Translations under genes and position numbers: made by a program
Assembly: GCF_000716445.1 (NCBI RefSeq)
Contig: NZ_JNWK01000035.1
Span: 62,001 to 126,000 of the forward strand
Direction: 5' to 3'
DNA length: 64,000 bases
DNA from: Streptomyces wedmorensis
Lineage (GTDB): Bacteria > Actinomycetota > Actinomycetes > Streptomycetales > Streptomycetaceae
The notes under the pieces: model-generated
The model's input: the letters and a program-made list of their open reading frames with translations, nothing else
What the model was told of the DNA's origin: nothing
Database searches by the model: none
Shown: positions 23,444 to 32,199 of the stretch, one piece after another
Numbering within the stretch: position 1 is the stretch's first letter
Layout of the letters: every line of letters starts with the position of its first letter

Positions 23444-24594
23444 CCGCGCGGAAGATCCCGCCGGCCGCGAGCACCCGCCCGTCGCCGAGCACCGTCGCCC
23501 CGAAGGCCCAGCGGCCGGTGAGCACGGGGCCCGTGGGCTGCCAGTGCCGGCCGCCGTCCCGCAGGAGCAGCGTGCTCGCGAACCCCGTGTGCCGGCAGGC
23601 GGCTTCGGTGCCGCCGAAGACCGGCACCCCGTCCGCGGTCGGCACCGCCCGGTGGCAGGAGCGCCCCCACGGCAGAGGTGGCCCCGGGCGCCACACGCCG
23701 GTCGTGCCGTCGTGGATCTCCGTGCTCGCCCGGCTGTACGGCCGGCAGCGGGCGTCGTCGGCGGCGCGTCCCGCTTCCCCGCCGATCGCCAGGACGGACC
23801 CGTCGGGGAGGGGCACGGCCTGGTGTACGGCGCGGGCCGCGTGCAGCGAGCCGGTCGGTTCCCAGGCCCCGCTGCCCGGGTCGTACACCTCGCACAGGCC
23901 GAGCGCCTGGTTCGCGTCGTGCCGAGCGGTGCTGACGAGGCCGCCGACGGCGAGGACGCGGCCGCCGGGCGGCGGCACCGTCACGTGGTCCCAGCGGGCG
24001 ACCGTCATGGCTCCCGCCGGCTCCCAGGCCTCGTGCACCGTCGTGGACCTCGGCGGTCGCGAGGGTGAGCATGCCGCCGCGCGAACGGGGACGCCGGCCG
24101 CCCGCCACCAGGACGCGGCCGTCGCGGAGCGCGGTGACGGTGTGCATGTGCCGCTCCTGGACCAGGTCGCCGGTCACGGTCCACGCGCCGGGCCCGGGTC
24201 GTACGCGACGGAGTCGTCCAGGGACGTGTGCAGGCGGCGGGCCTGCCGCAGCGGTGGCGTGGAGGTCCACACCCCGGTGGCGGGGGTTGAGGAGCGCGCT
24301 GAGGTGCGTCGGCAGCCGACGTCCGTCCTCGCCGCCCGCGATCAGCACGCCGTCGGCGCCGAGCAGGGCCGCCGCCGCGTCCGGCTGCGCCCAGCCCCCC
24401 CCCCCCCCCCCCCCCCCCCCCGCGTACGGCATGTCGGGCGCCGGCCGGCACGCGCCGGGAGCGACCCCCGTGGCGACTCCACGCGCCGTCCTCTCCCGGA
24501 AGCCGCGGGTCCGCGGCGGGCGCATCGCTTCCCACATGGTGCGGCACCTCATCTCGTCCGGGCCTTGCTCCCCGGGGGAGTTGGGCGCGGACAC
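23440..24594 (-). pseudogene. Kelch/galactose-oxidase-like gene, frameshifted and truncated
   Basis: Kelch repeats are spread over all three minus-strand frames: LLGADGVLIAGGEDG, then HTVTALRDGRVLVAGG, then after a shift near 24037 WEPAGAMTVARWDHVTV, PPPGGRVLAVGGLV, VPLPDGSVLAIGGEAG, PTADGVPVFGGTEAA and TVLGDGRVLAAGGIFRADT. At least three frame changes (about 24260, 24200 and 24037) are needed to join them. The 3' end stops abruptly at the 16-bp repeat by the lipid kinase gene. A C27 run lies in the 5' part. The intact ancestor was probably a secreted or cell-surface beta-propeller. Base-calling errors are an alternative to true decay. Confidence 0.7.
24395..24421. repeat. 27-nt homopolymer of C (poly-G in the kelch reading direction)
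   Basis: Twenty-seven consecutive C residues. On the minus strand they would encode nine glycines in the kelch gene (MPYA-G9-WAQPD). Such a run is exceptional even at this GC content and is a hot spot for slippage, either in the cell or during sequencing. Confidence 0.95.
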
Positions 24595-24834
24595 ACGGCG
24601 TCATCCGTCCGGGGTGGGAAGAAACGATCACTCCTGGTCGGCGGGCGTCTTCCGCATGCTCGGCGGATCCTGCCGGGGGTCGCGACGCCGGGTGGACCCT
24701 GATCCGCCGGAGGGGCGATAGCACGAGATCGGGCCGTTCCGGCGGCTGCGCGCCATGACATAAGTCATCCGATGCCGCACCAAGTCGATGTTGACGGGGG
24801 TGCGTTGCGGGATGCACAGTGGGCGCCCTGAGGT

Positions 24835-24848
24835 TAAGCAACCGCTTA
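24835..24848. promoter_or_regulatory. Palindromic operator upstream of the thiolase relic
   Basis: TAAGC-AACC-GCTTA lies 21 bp before the thiolase ATG and just upstream of AGGGGAGG. Its form resembles operators of TetR-type regulators of acyl-CoA metabolism, but the regulator is not identified. Confidence 0.55.
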
Positions 24849-24868
24849 GTATGTCAGGGGAGGTCCAT

Positions 24869-25360
24869 ATGCCGAAGCAGTGATCGTCTCGACCGCCCGG
24901 TCCCCGATCGGCCGGGCCGGAAAAGGGTCCCCGAAGGACGTGCGCGCCGACGAGCTGTCCGTGCAGACGGTCCGGGCGGCGCCGGCGAAGGTGCCCGAGC
25001 TCGACCCGCGCGAGATCACCGACCTGATGCGCGATCCCCGCCGCGCTGAAGAGCGCCGGCATCGGCATCGACGACATCGACCTCTACGACATCGACCTCT
25101 ACGACATCGACCTCTACGAGATCGACGAGGCCTTCGCCGTCCAGTCGCTCGGCTCCGCGCGGCAGCTCGGCGTCCCGCTGGAGAAGCTCAACGCCAACGG
25201 CGGCGCCATCGCCGTGGGCCACCCCTCCGGCATGACCGGTGCCCGCATCACCGCCATCCTCGTCAACTCGCTCCAGTGGCGCGACAAGCAGTTCGGCGTC
25301 GAGTCCATGTGCGTCGGTGGCGGCATGGGGACGGCCATGGGCGTCGAGCGCCTGAGCTGA
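24869..25360 (+). pseudogene. Acetyl-CoA acetyltransferase (thiolase), internally deleted
   Basis: The start has a good ribosome binding site (GGGGAGG) and ATGCCGAAGCAG, but one base appears to be missing: the frame of AVIVSTARSPIGRAGKG (thiolase N-terminus) begins only after codon 3. That frame continues to about residue 50 and jumps to the C-terminal part in another frame: ALKSAGIGIDDIDLY, EIDEAFAVQSL, NANGGAIAVGHPSGMTGARI (catalytic His) and CVGGGMGTAMGVERL (catalytic Cys). About 240 central residues, including the active-site nucleophile Cys, are gone. A 15-bp triplication adds two DIDLY copies. The relic precedes an intact SDR gene. Confidence 0.85.
25073..25117 (+). repeat. Three exact 15-bp tandem repeats in the thiolase relic
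   Basis: GACATCGACCTCTAC occurs three times head to tail (25073-25087, 25088-25102, 25103-25117), encoding DIDLY each time where normal thiolases have one DIDLYE-type segment. Confidence 0.95.
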
Positions 25361-25394
25361 CCACCACAGAAAAGAATCAAGGAGTACGGAAACC

Positions 25395-26150
25395 ATGAGG
25401 CGTTTCGAGGGAAAGACCGCGATCGTCACCGGGGCCAGCCGCGGCATCGGCCTGGCCGTCGCCGAACGGCTCGTCTCCGAGGGGGCCCGGGTCGTCCTCA
25501 CCGGCCGCACCAAGGAGACGCTCGACGAGGCCGTGGCCGGTCTGGGAGGTCCCGCGCACGCGCTGGGGGTCCCGGGCAAGGCCGACGACCCCGCGCACCA
25601 GGCCGACACCGTCCGCCAGGCGATCGAGGCGTACGGCAGCGTGGACCTGCTCGTGAACAACACCGGCATCAACCCGGTCTACGGCCCGATGATCGAACTC
25701 GACCTGGCGGCCGCCCGCAAGATCGTGGAGACCAACTGCCTCGCCGCGCTCGCCTGGGCCCAGCAGGTCCACCGGGCGTGGATGAAGGAGCACGGCGGCT
25801 CGATCGTCAACGTCGCCTCGGTCTCCGGCGTACAGCCCGCGCCCATGATCGGCATGTACGGCGCCAGCAAGGCCATGCTCCTCTCCATGACCCAGCTCCT
25901 GGCCGTCGAGCTGGGGCCGGACATCCGGGTCAACGCGATCGCGCCCGCCGTCGTCAGGACGAAGTTCGCCACCGCCCTGTACGAGGGCCGCGAGCGGGAA
26001 GTCGCGGCCGCCTACCCGCTCAAGCGGCTCGGCGAACCCGAGGACATCGGCGGCGTCGTCGCCTTCCTGCTGTCCGAGGACGCCGCCTGGCTCACCGGCC
26101 AGACCGTCGTCATCGACGGGGGCGTCACGCTCGCCGGAGCGGCGACCTGA
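25395..26150 (+). CDS. Short-chain dehydrogenase/reductase (FabG-like)
   Basis: A 251-aa classical SDR. It shows TGASRGIG (residues 13-20, NAD(P) binding), LLVNNTGI (NNAG variant), the catalytic serine in VNVASVSGVQ, and Y-x3-K as MYGASKAM, ending with WLTGQTVVIDGGVTL. It probably oxidises or reduces a hydroxyacyl- or ketoacyl-thioester. AAGGAG precedes the ATG by 10 nt. It lies 34 bp after the thiolase relic and was probably in one beta-oxidation operon with it. Unlike its neighbour it appears intact. Confidence 0.9.
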   Translation: MRRFEGKTAIVTGASRGIGLAVAERLVSEGARVVLTGRTKETLDEAVAGLGGPAHALGVPGKADDPAHQADTVRQAIEAYGSVDLLVNNTGINPVYGPMIELDLAAARKIVETNCLAALAWAQQVHRAWMKEHGGSIVNVASVSGVQPAPMIGMYGASKAMLLSMTQLLAVELGPDIRVNAIAPAVVRTKFATALYEGREREVAAAYPLKRLGEPEDIGGVVAFLLSEDAAWLTGQTVVIDGGVTLAGAAT

Positions 26151-26477
26151 CCCCTGGCGGGCCCACGTCATGACCGGCGCGGCGCCGACCGCGCCCGCCG
26201 GGGCCGTCGCCTTCGACGCCGGCGGGGTGCTCGCCCCGTCGGCGAAGGAGCCGACCGCGGCACCGATCGACGCCGTCGGCGTCGAACCGCCGTCGTTTTT
26301 CCCGGCCGGGACGCCGCGGGACGTGAATCGTGCGCCGATCGGGGCGGTGTGGCATTGATCACGGCTGAGGCGCTTCCGGTGGAGGCGAGCGGGCCCGATT
26401 CTGATCGGGCTGAACCCGAACCGGAGTCGAGGTCGTGACCGGCCGTCGACGGCCGCAGCAGCGAACGGAGAACACTC
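26151..26477. other. Intergenic region before pntA
   Basis: 327 bp. The first part could encode MTGAAPTAPAGAVAFDAGGVL (from 26170), reminiscent of a HAD-hydrolase start (FDxGGVL), and may be another relic of the lipid locus, but this is weak. At 26393-26410 the inverted repeat GCCCGAT-TCTG-ATCGGGC could be an operator or weak terminator before pntA. No complete gene is seen. Confidence 0.45.
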
Positions 26478-28004
26478 GTGATCGTCGGAGTCCTCAAAGA
26501 AGCGCGGGCGGGTGAGAACCGCGTATCGGCCACGCCGGCCACGATCGAACCGATGCGCAAACTGGGGTACGACGTGGTCGTCGACTCCGGCGCCGGCGTC
26601 GCGGCGGGCTTCACCGACAGCGCCTACGAAGCGGCGGGCGCGACCATCGGCGCCGCGGCGGCCGCGGACGTGGTGCTGGCGGTCAACGCCCCGAGCCCCG
26701 CACAACTCGACGACGTGCGGCCCGAAGCGACGGTGATCGCCCTCTTCGCGCCGGCGTTCGACCCCGCGATGGTCGAGGAGCTCGGCCGCCGTCCGTTCAC
26801 CGCGCTGTCGATGGACGCCGTGCCGCGCATCAGCCGCGCCCAGTCGATGGACGTGCTGTCGTCGATGGCGAACATCGCCGGCTACCGGGCCGTGGTCGAA
26901 GCGGCCCACGCGTTCGGGCGCTTCTTCACCGGTCAGGTGACCGCGGCCGGCAAGGTGCCGCCCGCGAAGGTGCTCGTCGCGGGCGCCGGTGTCGCGGGCC
27001 TCGCGGCGATCGGCGCGGCCGGGTCGCTCGGCGCGATCGTGCGGGCCACCGACCCGCGGCCCGAGGTGGCCGACCAGGTCCGCTCGCTGGGCGGCGAGTA
27101 CCTGTCGATCGCGTCCCCCGAGGTCGAGGTCTCCAAGACGGGCTACGCCAAGGAGATGGGCGACGACTACAAGGCGCGCGAGGTCGAGCTGTACGGCGCG
27201 CAGTGCCGTGACGTCGACATCGTCATCACCACCGCGTTGATCCCCGGGCGCCCCGCGCCCACCCTGATCACCGCGGAGATGGTGGCCGGCATGAAGCCGG
27301 GCTCGGTGATCGTGGACATGGCGGCCGCCAACGGCGGCAACGTGGTGGGCACGGTGGCGGGGGAGCGGGTCGTCACGGAGAACGGCGTCACGATCATCGG
27401 CTACACCGATCTGGCGGGCCGACTCCCGGCGCAGGCCTCGCAGTTGTACGGCACGAACCTGGTGAACCTGCTGAAGCTGATGACGCCCGACAAGGACGGG
27501 TCGCTCGTCCTCGACTGGGACGACCCGGTGCAGCGCTCGATCACCGTCGTACGCGCGGGCGAGTCGGCCTGGCCGCCCCCGCCGGTCCAGGTCTCGGCCG
27601 CCCCGGCCGCCGCTCCCGCGGCCGCGCCGGAGCCGGCGAAGCCGAAGAAGGCGCCGATGACTCCGGCGCAGCGGTTCGGCGGGGTGGCGATCGCCGCGCT
27701 GGCGCTGTTCCTCGCCGCCGGGTTCGCGCCGGCCGCCCTGCTGCCCCACGTGACGGTCTTCGTACTGGCGATCGTGATCGGCTACTACGTCATCGGCCAC
27801 GTGCACCACGCCCTGCACACGCCGCTGATGTCGGTGACCAACGCGATCTCCGGGATCATCGTGGTCGGCGCGCTGCTGCAGATCGGCCACTCGAGCACCG
27901 CGGTCACGGTGCTGTCGTTCGTGGCGATCCTTCTGGCCAGTATCAACGTCTTCGGCGGCTTCGCGGTGACGCGTCGCATGCTCGCCATGTTCAACAGGAG
28001 CTGA
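26478..28004 (+). CDS. pntA: NAD(P) transhydrogenase subunit alpha (PntA)
   Basis: A 508-aa proton-translocating transhydrogenase alpha subunit. Residues 1-370 are the soluble NAD(H)-binding domain I related to alanine dehydrogenase ([24 protein letters not shown], then [22 protein letters not shown], the Rossmann loop). An Ala/Pro linker (about 372-392) leads to four membrane helices ([31 protein letters not shown]...), so it is the E. coli-like single-chain alpha, not split. It moves hydride between NADH and NADP+ coupled to protons, together with PntB, whose ATG follows after 1 bp. GTG start at 26478. Confidence 0.95.
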   Translation: MIVGVLKEARAGENRVSATPATIEPMRKLGYDVVVDSGAGVAAGFTDSAYEAAGATIGAAAAADVVLAVNAPSPAQLDDVRPEATVIALFAPAFDPAMVEELGRRPFTALSMDAVPRISRAQSMDVLSSMANIAGYRAVVEAAHAFGRFFTGQVTAAGKVPPAKVLVAGAGVAGLAAIGAAGSLGAIVRATDPRPEVADQVRSLGGEYLSIASPEVEVSKTGYAKEMGDDYKAREVELYGAQCRDVDIVITTALIPGRPAPTLITAEMVAGMKPGSVIVDMAAANGGNVVGTVAGERVVTENGVTIIGYTDLAGRLPAQASQLYGTNLVNLLKLMTPDKDGSLVLDWDDPVQRSITVVRAGESAWPPPPVQVSAAPAAAPAAAPEPAKPKKAPMTPAQRFGGVAIAALALFLAAGFAPAALLPHVTVFVLAIVIGYYVIGHVHHALHTPLMSVTNAISGIIVVGALLQIGHSSTAVTVLSFVAILLASINVFGGFAVTRRMLAMFNRS

Positions 28005-28005
28005 C

Positions 28006-29424
28006 ATGTCCGCGACCCTCGCCGCGCAAGCGGCCTACCTCGTTGCCGCGCTGCTGTTCATCCTGGCGCTGGCAGGGCTCTCCAAGCACGAGTCGGCACG
28101 ACTCGGCAACGCCTTCGGCATGCTCGGCATGGGCGTCGCCCTGGTCGCGTCCGTCGTGCTCGCCGTGGACGGCGACGTCAGCACCGCGGGCCTGGGCCTG
28201 ATGGGCCTGGCGATGGTGGTCGGCGCGCTGATCGGCGTACAGCGTGCCCGCGGCGTCGAGATGACGGGCATGCCCGAACTCATCGCGCTGCTGCACTCCT
28301 TCGTCGGCCTCGCGGCCGTCCTGGTCAGCTGGAACGGCTACCTGAACGTCGAGCACCACCCCCACGGCCCCGAGGCCGCCGCGCTGGACGCGCTCGGCAC
28401 GCTGGGCATCCACCACGCCGAGGTGTTCATCGGCGTCTTCATCGGCGCGGTGACCTTCACCGGCTCGATCGTCGCGAACCTGAAGCTCTCGGCGCGCATC
28501 GACTCCAAGCCGCTGGTCCTGCCGGGGAAGAACGCCCTGAACCTCGGCGCGCTCGCCCTCTTCGTCGCCCTCACGGTCTGGTTCGTCATCGCGCCCGAGC
28601 TGTGGCTGCTGATCGCCGTGACCGTCGTCGCGCTGGCGCTCGGCTGGCACCTGGTGGCCTCGATCGGCGGCGGCGACATGCCGGTCGTGGTGTCGATGCT
28701 CAACAGCTACTCCGGCTGGGCCGCCGCGGCCTCCGGCTTCCTCCTCGGCAACGACCTGCTGATCATCACCGGCGCGCTCGTCGGCTCCTCCGGTGCCTAC
28801 CTCTCCTACATCATGTGCAAGGCGATGAACCGCTCGTTCGTCTCCGTGATCGCCGGCGGCTTCGGCATCGAGGCGCCCTCGGACTCGGACGTCGACTACG
28901 GCGAGCACACGGAGATCACCGCCCAGGGAGCCGCCGAACTGCTCGGCTCCGCCCGGTCCGTGGTGATCACCCCCGGCTACGGCATGGCCGTCGCACAGGC
29001 CCAGTACCCGGTCGCGGAACTCACCTCGAAGCTCCGCGCCAAGGGCGTCGACGTACGGTTCGGCATCCACCCCGTCGCCGGCCGCCTGCCCGGCCACATG
29101 AACGTGCTCCTCGCCGAGGCCAAGGTGCCGTACGACATCGTGCTCGAAATGGACGAGATCAACGACGACTTCGCGAAGACCGACGTCGTCCTCGTCATCG
29201 GCGCCAACGACACCGTCAACCCGGCCGGAGCGGACGACCCCAGCAGCCCCATCGCCGGCATGCCCGTCCTCACCGTATGGGAGGCCGCCAAGGTCATCGT
29301 CTTCAAGCGGTCGATGGCCTCGGGCTACGCGGGCGTCCAGAACCCGCTCTTCTTCCGGGAGAACACCTCCATGCTCTTCGGCGACGCGAAGGACCGCGTC
29401 GAGGACATCGTCGGCGCGCTCTGA
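28006..29424 (+). CDS. pntB: NAD(P) transhydrogenase subunit beta (PntB)
   Basis: A 472-aa protein. Residues 1-270 contain eight or nine membrane helices of the proton channel domain (including [21 protein letters not shown]). Residues about 295-472 are the NADP(H)-binding domain III ([57 protein letters not shown]). The length is that of E. coli PntB. ACAGGAG lies at the end of pntA and the two genes are 1 bp apart, so they are translated together to form the enzyme complex. Confidence 0.96.
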   Translation: MSATLAAQAAYLVAALLFILALAGLSKHESARLGNAFGMLGMGVALVASVVLAVDGDVSTAGLGLMGLAMVVGALIGVQRARGVEMTGMPELIALLHSFVGLAAVLVSWNGYLNVEHHPHGPEAAALDALGTLGIHHAEVFIGVFIGAVTFTGSIVANLKLSARIDSKPLVLPGKNALNLGALALFVALTVWFVIAPELWLLIAVTVVALALGWHLVASIGGGDMPVVVSMLNSYSGWAAAASGFLLGNDLLIITGALVGSSGAYLSYIMCKAMNRSFVSVIAGGFGIEAPSDSDVDYGEHTEITAQGAAELLGSARSVVITPGYGMAVAQAQYPVAELTSKLRAKGVDVRFGIHPVAGRLPGHMNVLLAEAKVPYDIVLEMDEINDDFAKTDVVLVIGANDTVNPAGADDPSSPIAGMPVLTVWEAAKVIVFKRSMASGYAGVQNPLFFRENTSMLFGDAKDRVEDIVGAL

Positions 29425-29491
29425 CCCGCCGGGACCTGTACGGCAACGCGCCGCGGACCGGGCCGAGTACGCGCCGGTCGACCGGCGCCCC

Positions 29492-29524
29492 CTCCCGGCC
29501 GCCGCCTTCGGGCGCGGCCGGGAG
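29492..29524 (+). terminator. Stem-loop after pntB
   Basis: The 11-bp arms CTCCCGGCCGC and GCGGCCGGGAG flank an 11-nt loop, 68 bp after the pntB stop. There is no T-run, as is common in Streptomyces. It separates pntAB from the FAD monooxygenase gene. Confidence 0.6.
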
Positions 29525-29572
29525 TACCGTCTCGGTGGGCGGGGTGCCCGAACCCGGGGGAGGGGCGGTTCC

Positions 29573-30751
29573 ATGGCGAGACGTCGTGCGGTCGTGGTCG
29601 GAGCGGGAATCGGCGGCCTCACCGCGGCGGTGGCACTGCACCGCCGCGGGTGGAGCGTCACCGTCTGCGAACGCGCCGCCGAACCCCCCGTCACCGGCGC
29701 CGGAATCGGCCTCGCCCCCAACGCGCTGCGCGCCCTCCGCACCATCGGCGTCGACGTCACCCGGACCACCGGCAGCGCCGTCCCCGCCACCATGGGGGTG
29801 CGCCGCTCCGACGGCCGATGGCTCACCCGGACCGCGACCGCCGACCTGGCGGCCCGCTACGGGACGCCACCGATCGCCGTCCCGCGCCCGGCCCTCACCG
29901 TCGCCCTGGCCACCGCGCTGCCCGCGGAGGCCCTCCGCTACGGCACCGCCGTGACGGCCGTCGAGGACGCCGAAGGCCGCCCCGTCGTGCGCACGGAAGC
30001 GGGGCCGGACCTGCCCGCCGACCTGGTCGTCGCCGCCGACGGGATCCACAGCCCGCTGCGCCACGCGTACTTCCCCGCCCACCCGGGCCCGCGCTACCTC
30101 GGCGAGACCGCCTGGCGGGCCCTCGTCGAAGCCCCGGACCTGAGCGTCCCGGCCATGAGCGAGTCCTGGGGCCGGGGCGAGCGATTCGGCGTCACCCCGC
30201 TCTCCGACGGCCGGTTCTACCTCTACGCCACCGCCGTCCTCCCGGCCGGCGCCCCGTCCGCCGACCACCGCGCCGAACTGCGCCGCCGCTTCGGCTCCTG
30301 GCACGACCCGATCCCGGCCCTCCTCGACCGCCTCGCCCCCGACGACGTGCTGCGGCACGACCTCCACGAGCTGGCCGCCCCGCTCCCGCGCCTCCACCAC
30401 GGCCGCGTCGCCTGGCTCGGCGACGCCGCCCACGCCATGGCCCCCAACCTCGGCCAGGGCGGCTGCCAGGCCGTCGAGGACGCGGTGGTCCTCGCCCACC
30501 TCCTGCCCTCCGGTGACGGCGACGACGCCCCGGACGGGGTCCCGCCCGCCCTCGCCGCCTACACCGCCGCCCGGCGCGACCGCGCCGACGCCGTCCGCCG
30601 CCGCGCCCGCCGCGTCGGCCGCCTGGGTGCCCTGCGCCACCCGCTCGCCGTCGCCGTCCGCGACCTCGCCGTCCGCGCCACCCCCGACCGGCTGGCCCTG
30701 CGAGGCCTGGACGATCTGTTCGACGGCTTCCATCTGCCGGACCGGCCCTGA
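29573..30751 (+). CDS. FAD-dependent monooxygenase (UbiH/PHBH-like)
   Basis: A 392-aa flavoprotein hydroxylase. It has the dinucleotide-binding GAGIGGLTAAVALHRRGW (GxGxxG, residues 11-28), the DG motif LVVAADGIHSPLR, and the GD motif GRVAWLGDAAHAMAPNLGQGGCQAVEDA. The likely reaction is NAD(P)H-dependent hydroxylation of an aromatic or polyene-like substrate; the substrate is unknown. The ATG at 29573 has GGGGAGGGG upstream. It appears to be monocistronic between pntAB and the GH6 gene. Confidence 0.9.
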   Translation: MARRRAVVVGAGIGGLTAAVALHRRGWSVTVCERAAEPPVTGAGIGLAPNALRALRTIGVDVTRTTGSAVPATMGVRRSDGRWLTRTATADLAARYGTPPIAVPRPALTVALATALPAEALRYGTAVTAVEDAEGRPVVRTEAGPDLPADLVVAADGIHSPLRHAYFPAHPGPRYLGETAWRALVEAPDLSVPAMSESWGRGERFGVTPLSDGRFYLYATAVLPAGAPSADHRAELRRRFGSWHDPIPALLDRLAPDDVLRHDLHELAAPLPRLHHGRVAWLGDAAHAMAPNLGQGGCQAVEDAVVLAHLLPSGDGDDAPDGVPPALAAYTAARRDRADAVRRRARRVGRLGALRHPLAVAVRDLAVRATPDRLALRGLDDLFDGFHLPDRP

Positions 30752-30818
30752 ATCCAGTCGGGAAGGTCCCGCCCGTGCAAGGCTCTTGACGGGGTGCCGT
30801 CGATTCCGGAAGGCTCGA

Positions 30819-30832
30819 TGGGAGCGCTCCCA
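30819..30832. promoter_or_regulatory. CebR box upstream of the GH6 cellulase
   Basis: TGGGAGCGCTCCCA is the perfect 14-bp palindrome recognised by the cellobiose-responsive LacI-type repressor CebR in streptomycetes. It is 70 bp before the cellulase ATG and downstream of a TTGACG box (30786-30791), a position suited to repression. Confidence 0.92.
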
Positions 30833-30902
30833 CCAGCATTCGTCGTGACCGTGACGGATCCGGAGCCGTCCCGACCGTGCCGTCGACGGAGGTCCCCCAC
30901 CC

Positions 30903-32114
30903 ATGCGCCGCAGAACCGCAGTCCGCGCGCTCGTGCTGCCCCTGGCTCTCGCCGCCGCCCTGCTGACGGGGCCGCCACCCGCCGGCGCGCAAGCGCCGGT
31001 GAGCTCCCGCGGCTCGCACGAGAGCCGCCTCTACACCCCGAAGGGCAACCCCGACGCGTACCGGCAGGCCGCCGGACTCCTGCGGGACGGCCGGTACGCG
31101 GACGCCGCCGGGATCCTCGCCATGGTCCGTACGCCGCAGGCGGTCTGGTTCGGCGACCAGCCGCCGGCCGAGGTCGAGCGGCAGGCCCGGACGGTCGTGC
31201 GGGACGCGGCAGGCAAGGGCGCCGTGCCCGTGCTCGCCCTGTACAACGTGCCCGGCCGGGACTGCTCGAACTACTCGGGCGGGGGAGCCTCGACGACGGC
31301 CGAGTACCAGGAGTGGGTGGACGCGGTGGCGCGCGGCATCGGCGGCCACGAGACCATGGTGGTCCTCGAACCCGACTCGCTCGCGCTGCTGCCCGCCGAC
31401 TGCGGCCAGGACGACGCGCAGGGCACCAAAACCGCCGCCCGCTACACCGAGGTCCGCTACGCCGTCGACACCCTGGGACGGCTCGCCCGTACCAGGGTCT
31501 ACCTCGACACCGGGCACCCCGGCTGGCACACCGTCGGCGCCCTCGTGCCGCGCCTCGTCCGGGCCGGCGTCGGCGGCGCCACCGGGTTCTTCACCAACGC
31601 GTCCAACTACCGTACCGAGGCGGACAGCCACTGGTACGGCACGCTGGTCTCCGCCTGCGTCGGATACGTGGAGGACGGCGGCGCCGCCGCCGACTGCCCC
31701 GACCAGTACTGGCCCCGCGCCGACGCCGAGGGATGGATCGCCGAGCACGTGACGACCCCCGCGTCCCGCCGGAAGCACTTCGTCACGGACACCAGCCGCA
31801 ACGGCCTCGGCCCGTGGACCGCGCCACCCGGCAAGTACACCGACGCGCAGGACTGGTGCAACCCGCCCGGCCGCGGCCTCGGCGACCGGCCGACGACCGC
31901 CACCGGCGACCCGCTGTACGACGCCAAGCTGTGGATCAAGATCCCCGGCGAGTCGGACGGCCTGTGCCTGCGCGGCACCGCCGGCCCCCGGGACCCCGAG
32001 CGCGGCACGGTCGACCCCGCCGCCGGCGACTGGTTCCCGGAGCAGGCGCTGGAGCTCGTACGCCTCGCACAGCCGCCGCTCCCGACGACGGGGCTGCCCG
32101 CGACCGTCCGGTAG
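30903..32114 (+). CDS. Secreted GH6 endoglucanase/cellobiohydrolase
   Basis: A 403-aa protein. Residues 1-30 are a signal peptide (RRR, hydrophobic LVLPLALAAALLTG, AGAQA cleavage region). The GH6 domain covers about 40-390: YNVPGRDCSNYSGGG (D120), the general-acid segment VVLEPDSLALL (D158), VYLDTGHPGWH, FFTNASNY and FVTDTSRNG. There is no carbohydrate-binding module, so it is a single-domain enzyme. It cuts beta-1,4-glucan outside the cell. A CebR box upstream ties it to cellobiose induction, together with the beta-glucosidase operon at the right end of the window. Confidence 0.93.
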   Translation: MRRRTAVRALVLPLALAAALLTGPPPAGAQAPVSSRGSHESRLYTPKGNPDAYRQAAGLLRDGRYADAAGILAMVRTPQAVWFGDQPPAEVERQARTVVRDAAGKGAVPVLALYNVPGRDCSNYSGGGASTTAEYQEWVDAVARGIGGHETMVVLEPDSLALLPADCGQDDAQGTKTAARYTEVRYAVDTLGRLARTRVYLDTGHPGWHTVGALVPRLVRAGVGGATGFFTNASNYRTEADSHWYGTLVSACVGYVEDGGAAADCPDQYWPRADAEGWIAEHVTTPASRRKHFVTDTSRNGLGPWTAPPGKYTDAQDWCNPPGRGLGDRPTTATGDPLYDAKLWIKIPGESDGLCLRGTAGPRDPERGTVDPAAGDWFPEQALELVRLAQPPLPTTGLPATVR

Positions 32115-32153
32115 GCACGCGTCGGCGATTCGCACGCGGGCGCGTCCGACGAG

Positions 32154-32191
32154 GACGGGGCCGTTCCGGAGTCGTCCGGAGCGGCCCCGTC
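32154..32191. terminator. Bidirectional stem-loop between GH6 and esterase genes
   Basis: The 10-bp arms GACGGGGCCG and CGGCCCCGTC are separated by 18 nt, with further pairing inside (TTCCGGA/TCCGGAG). It lies between two genes that converge at 32114 and 32200. Confidence 0.75.
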
Positions 32192-32199
32192 GTGTCAGG

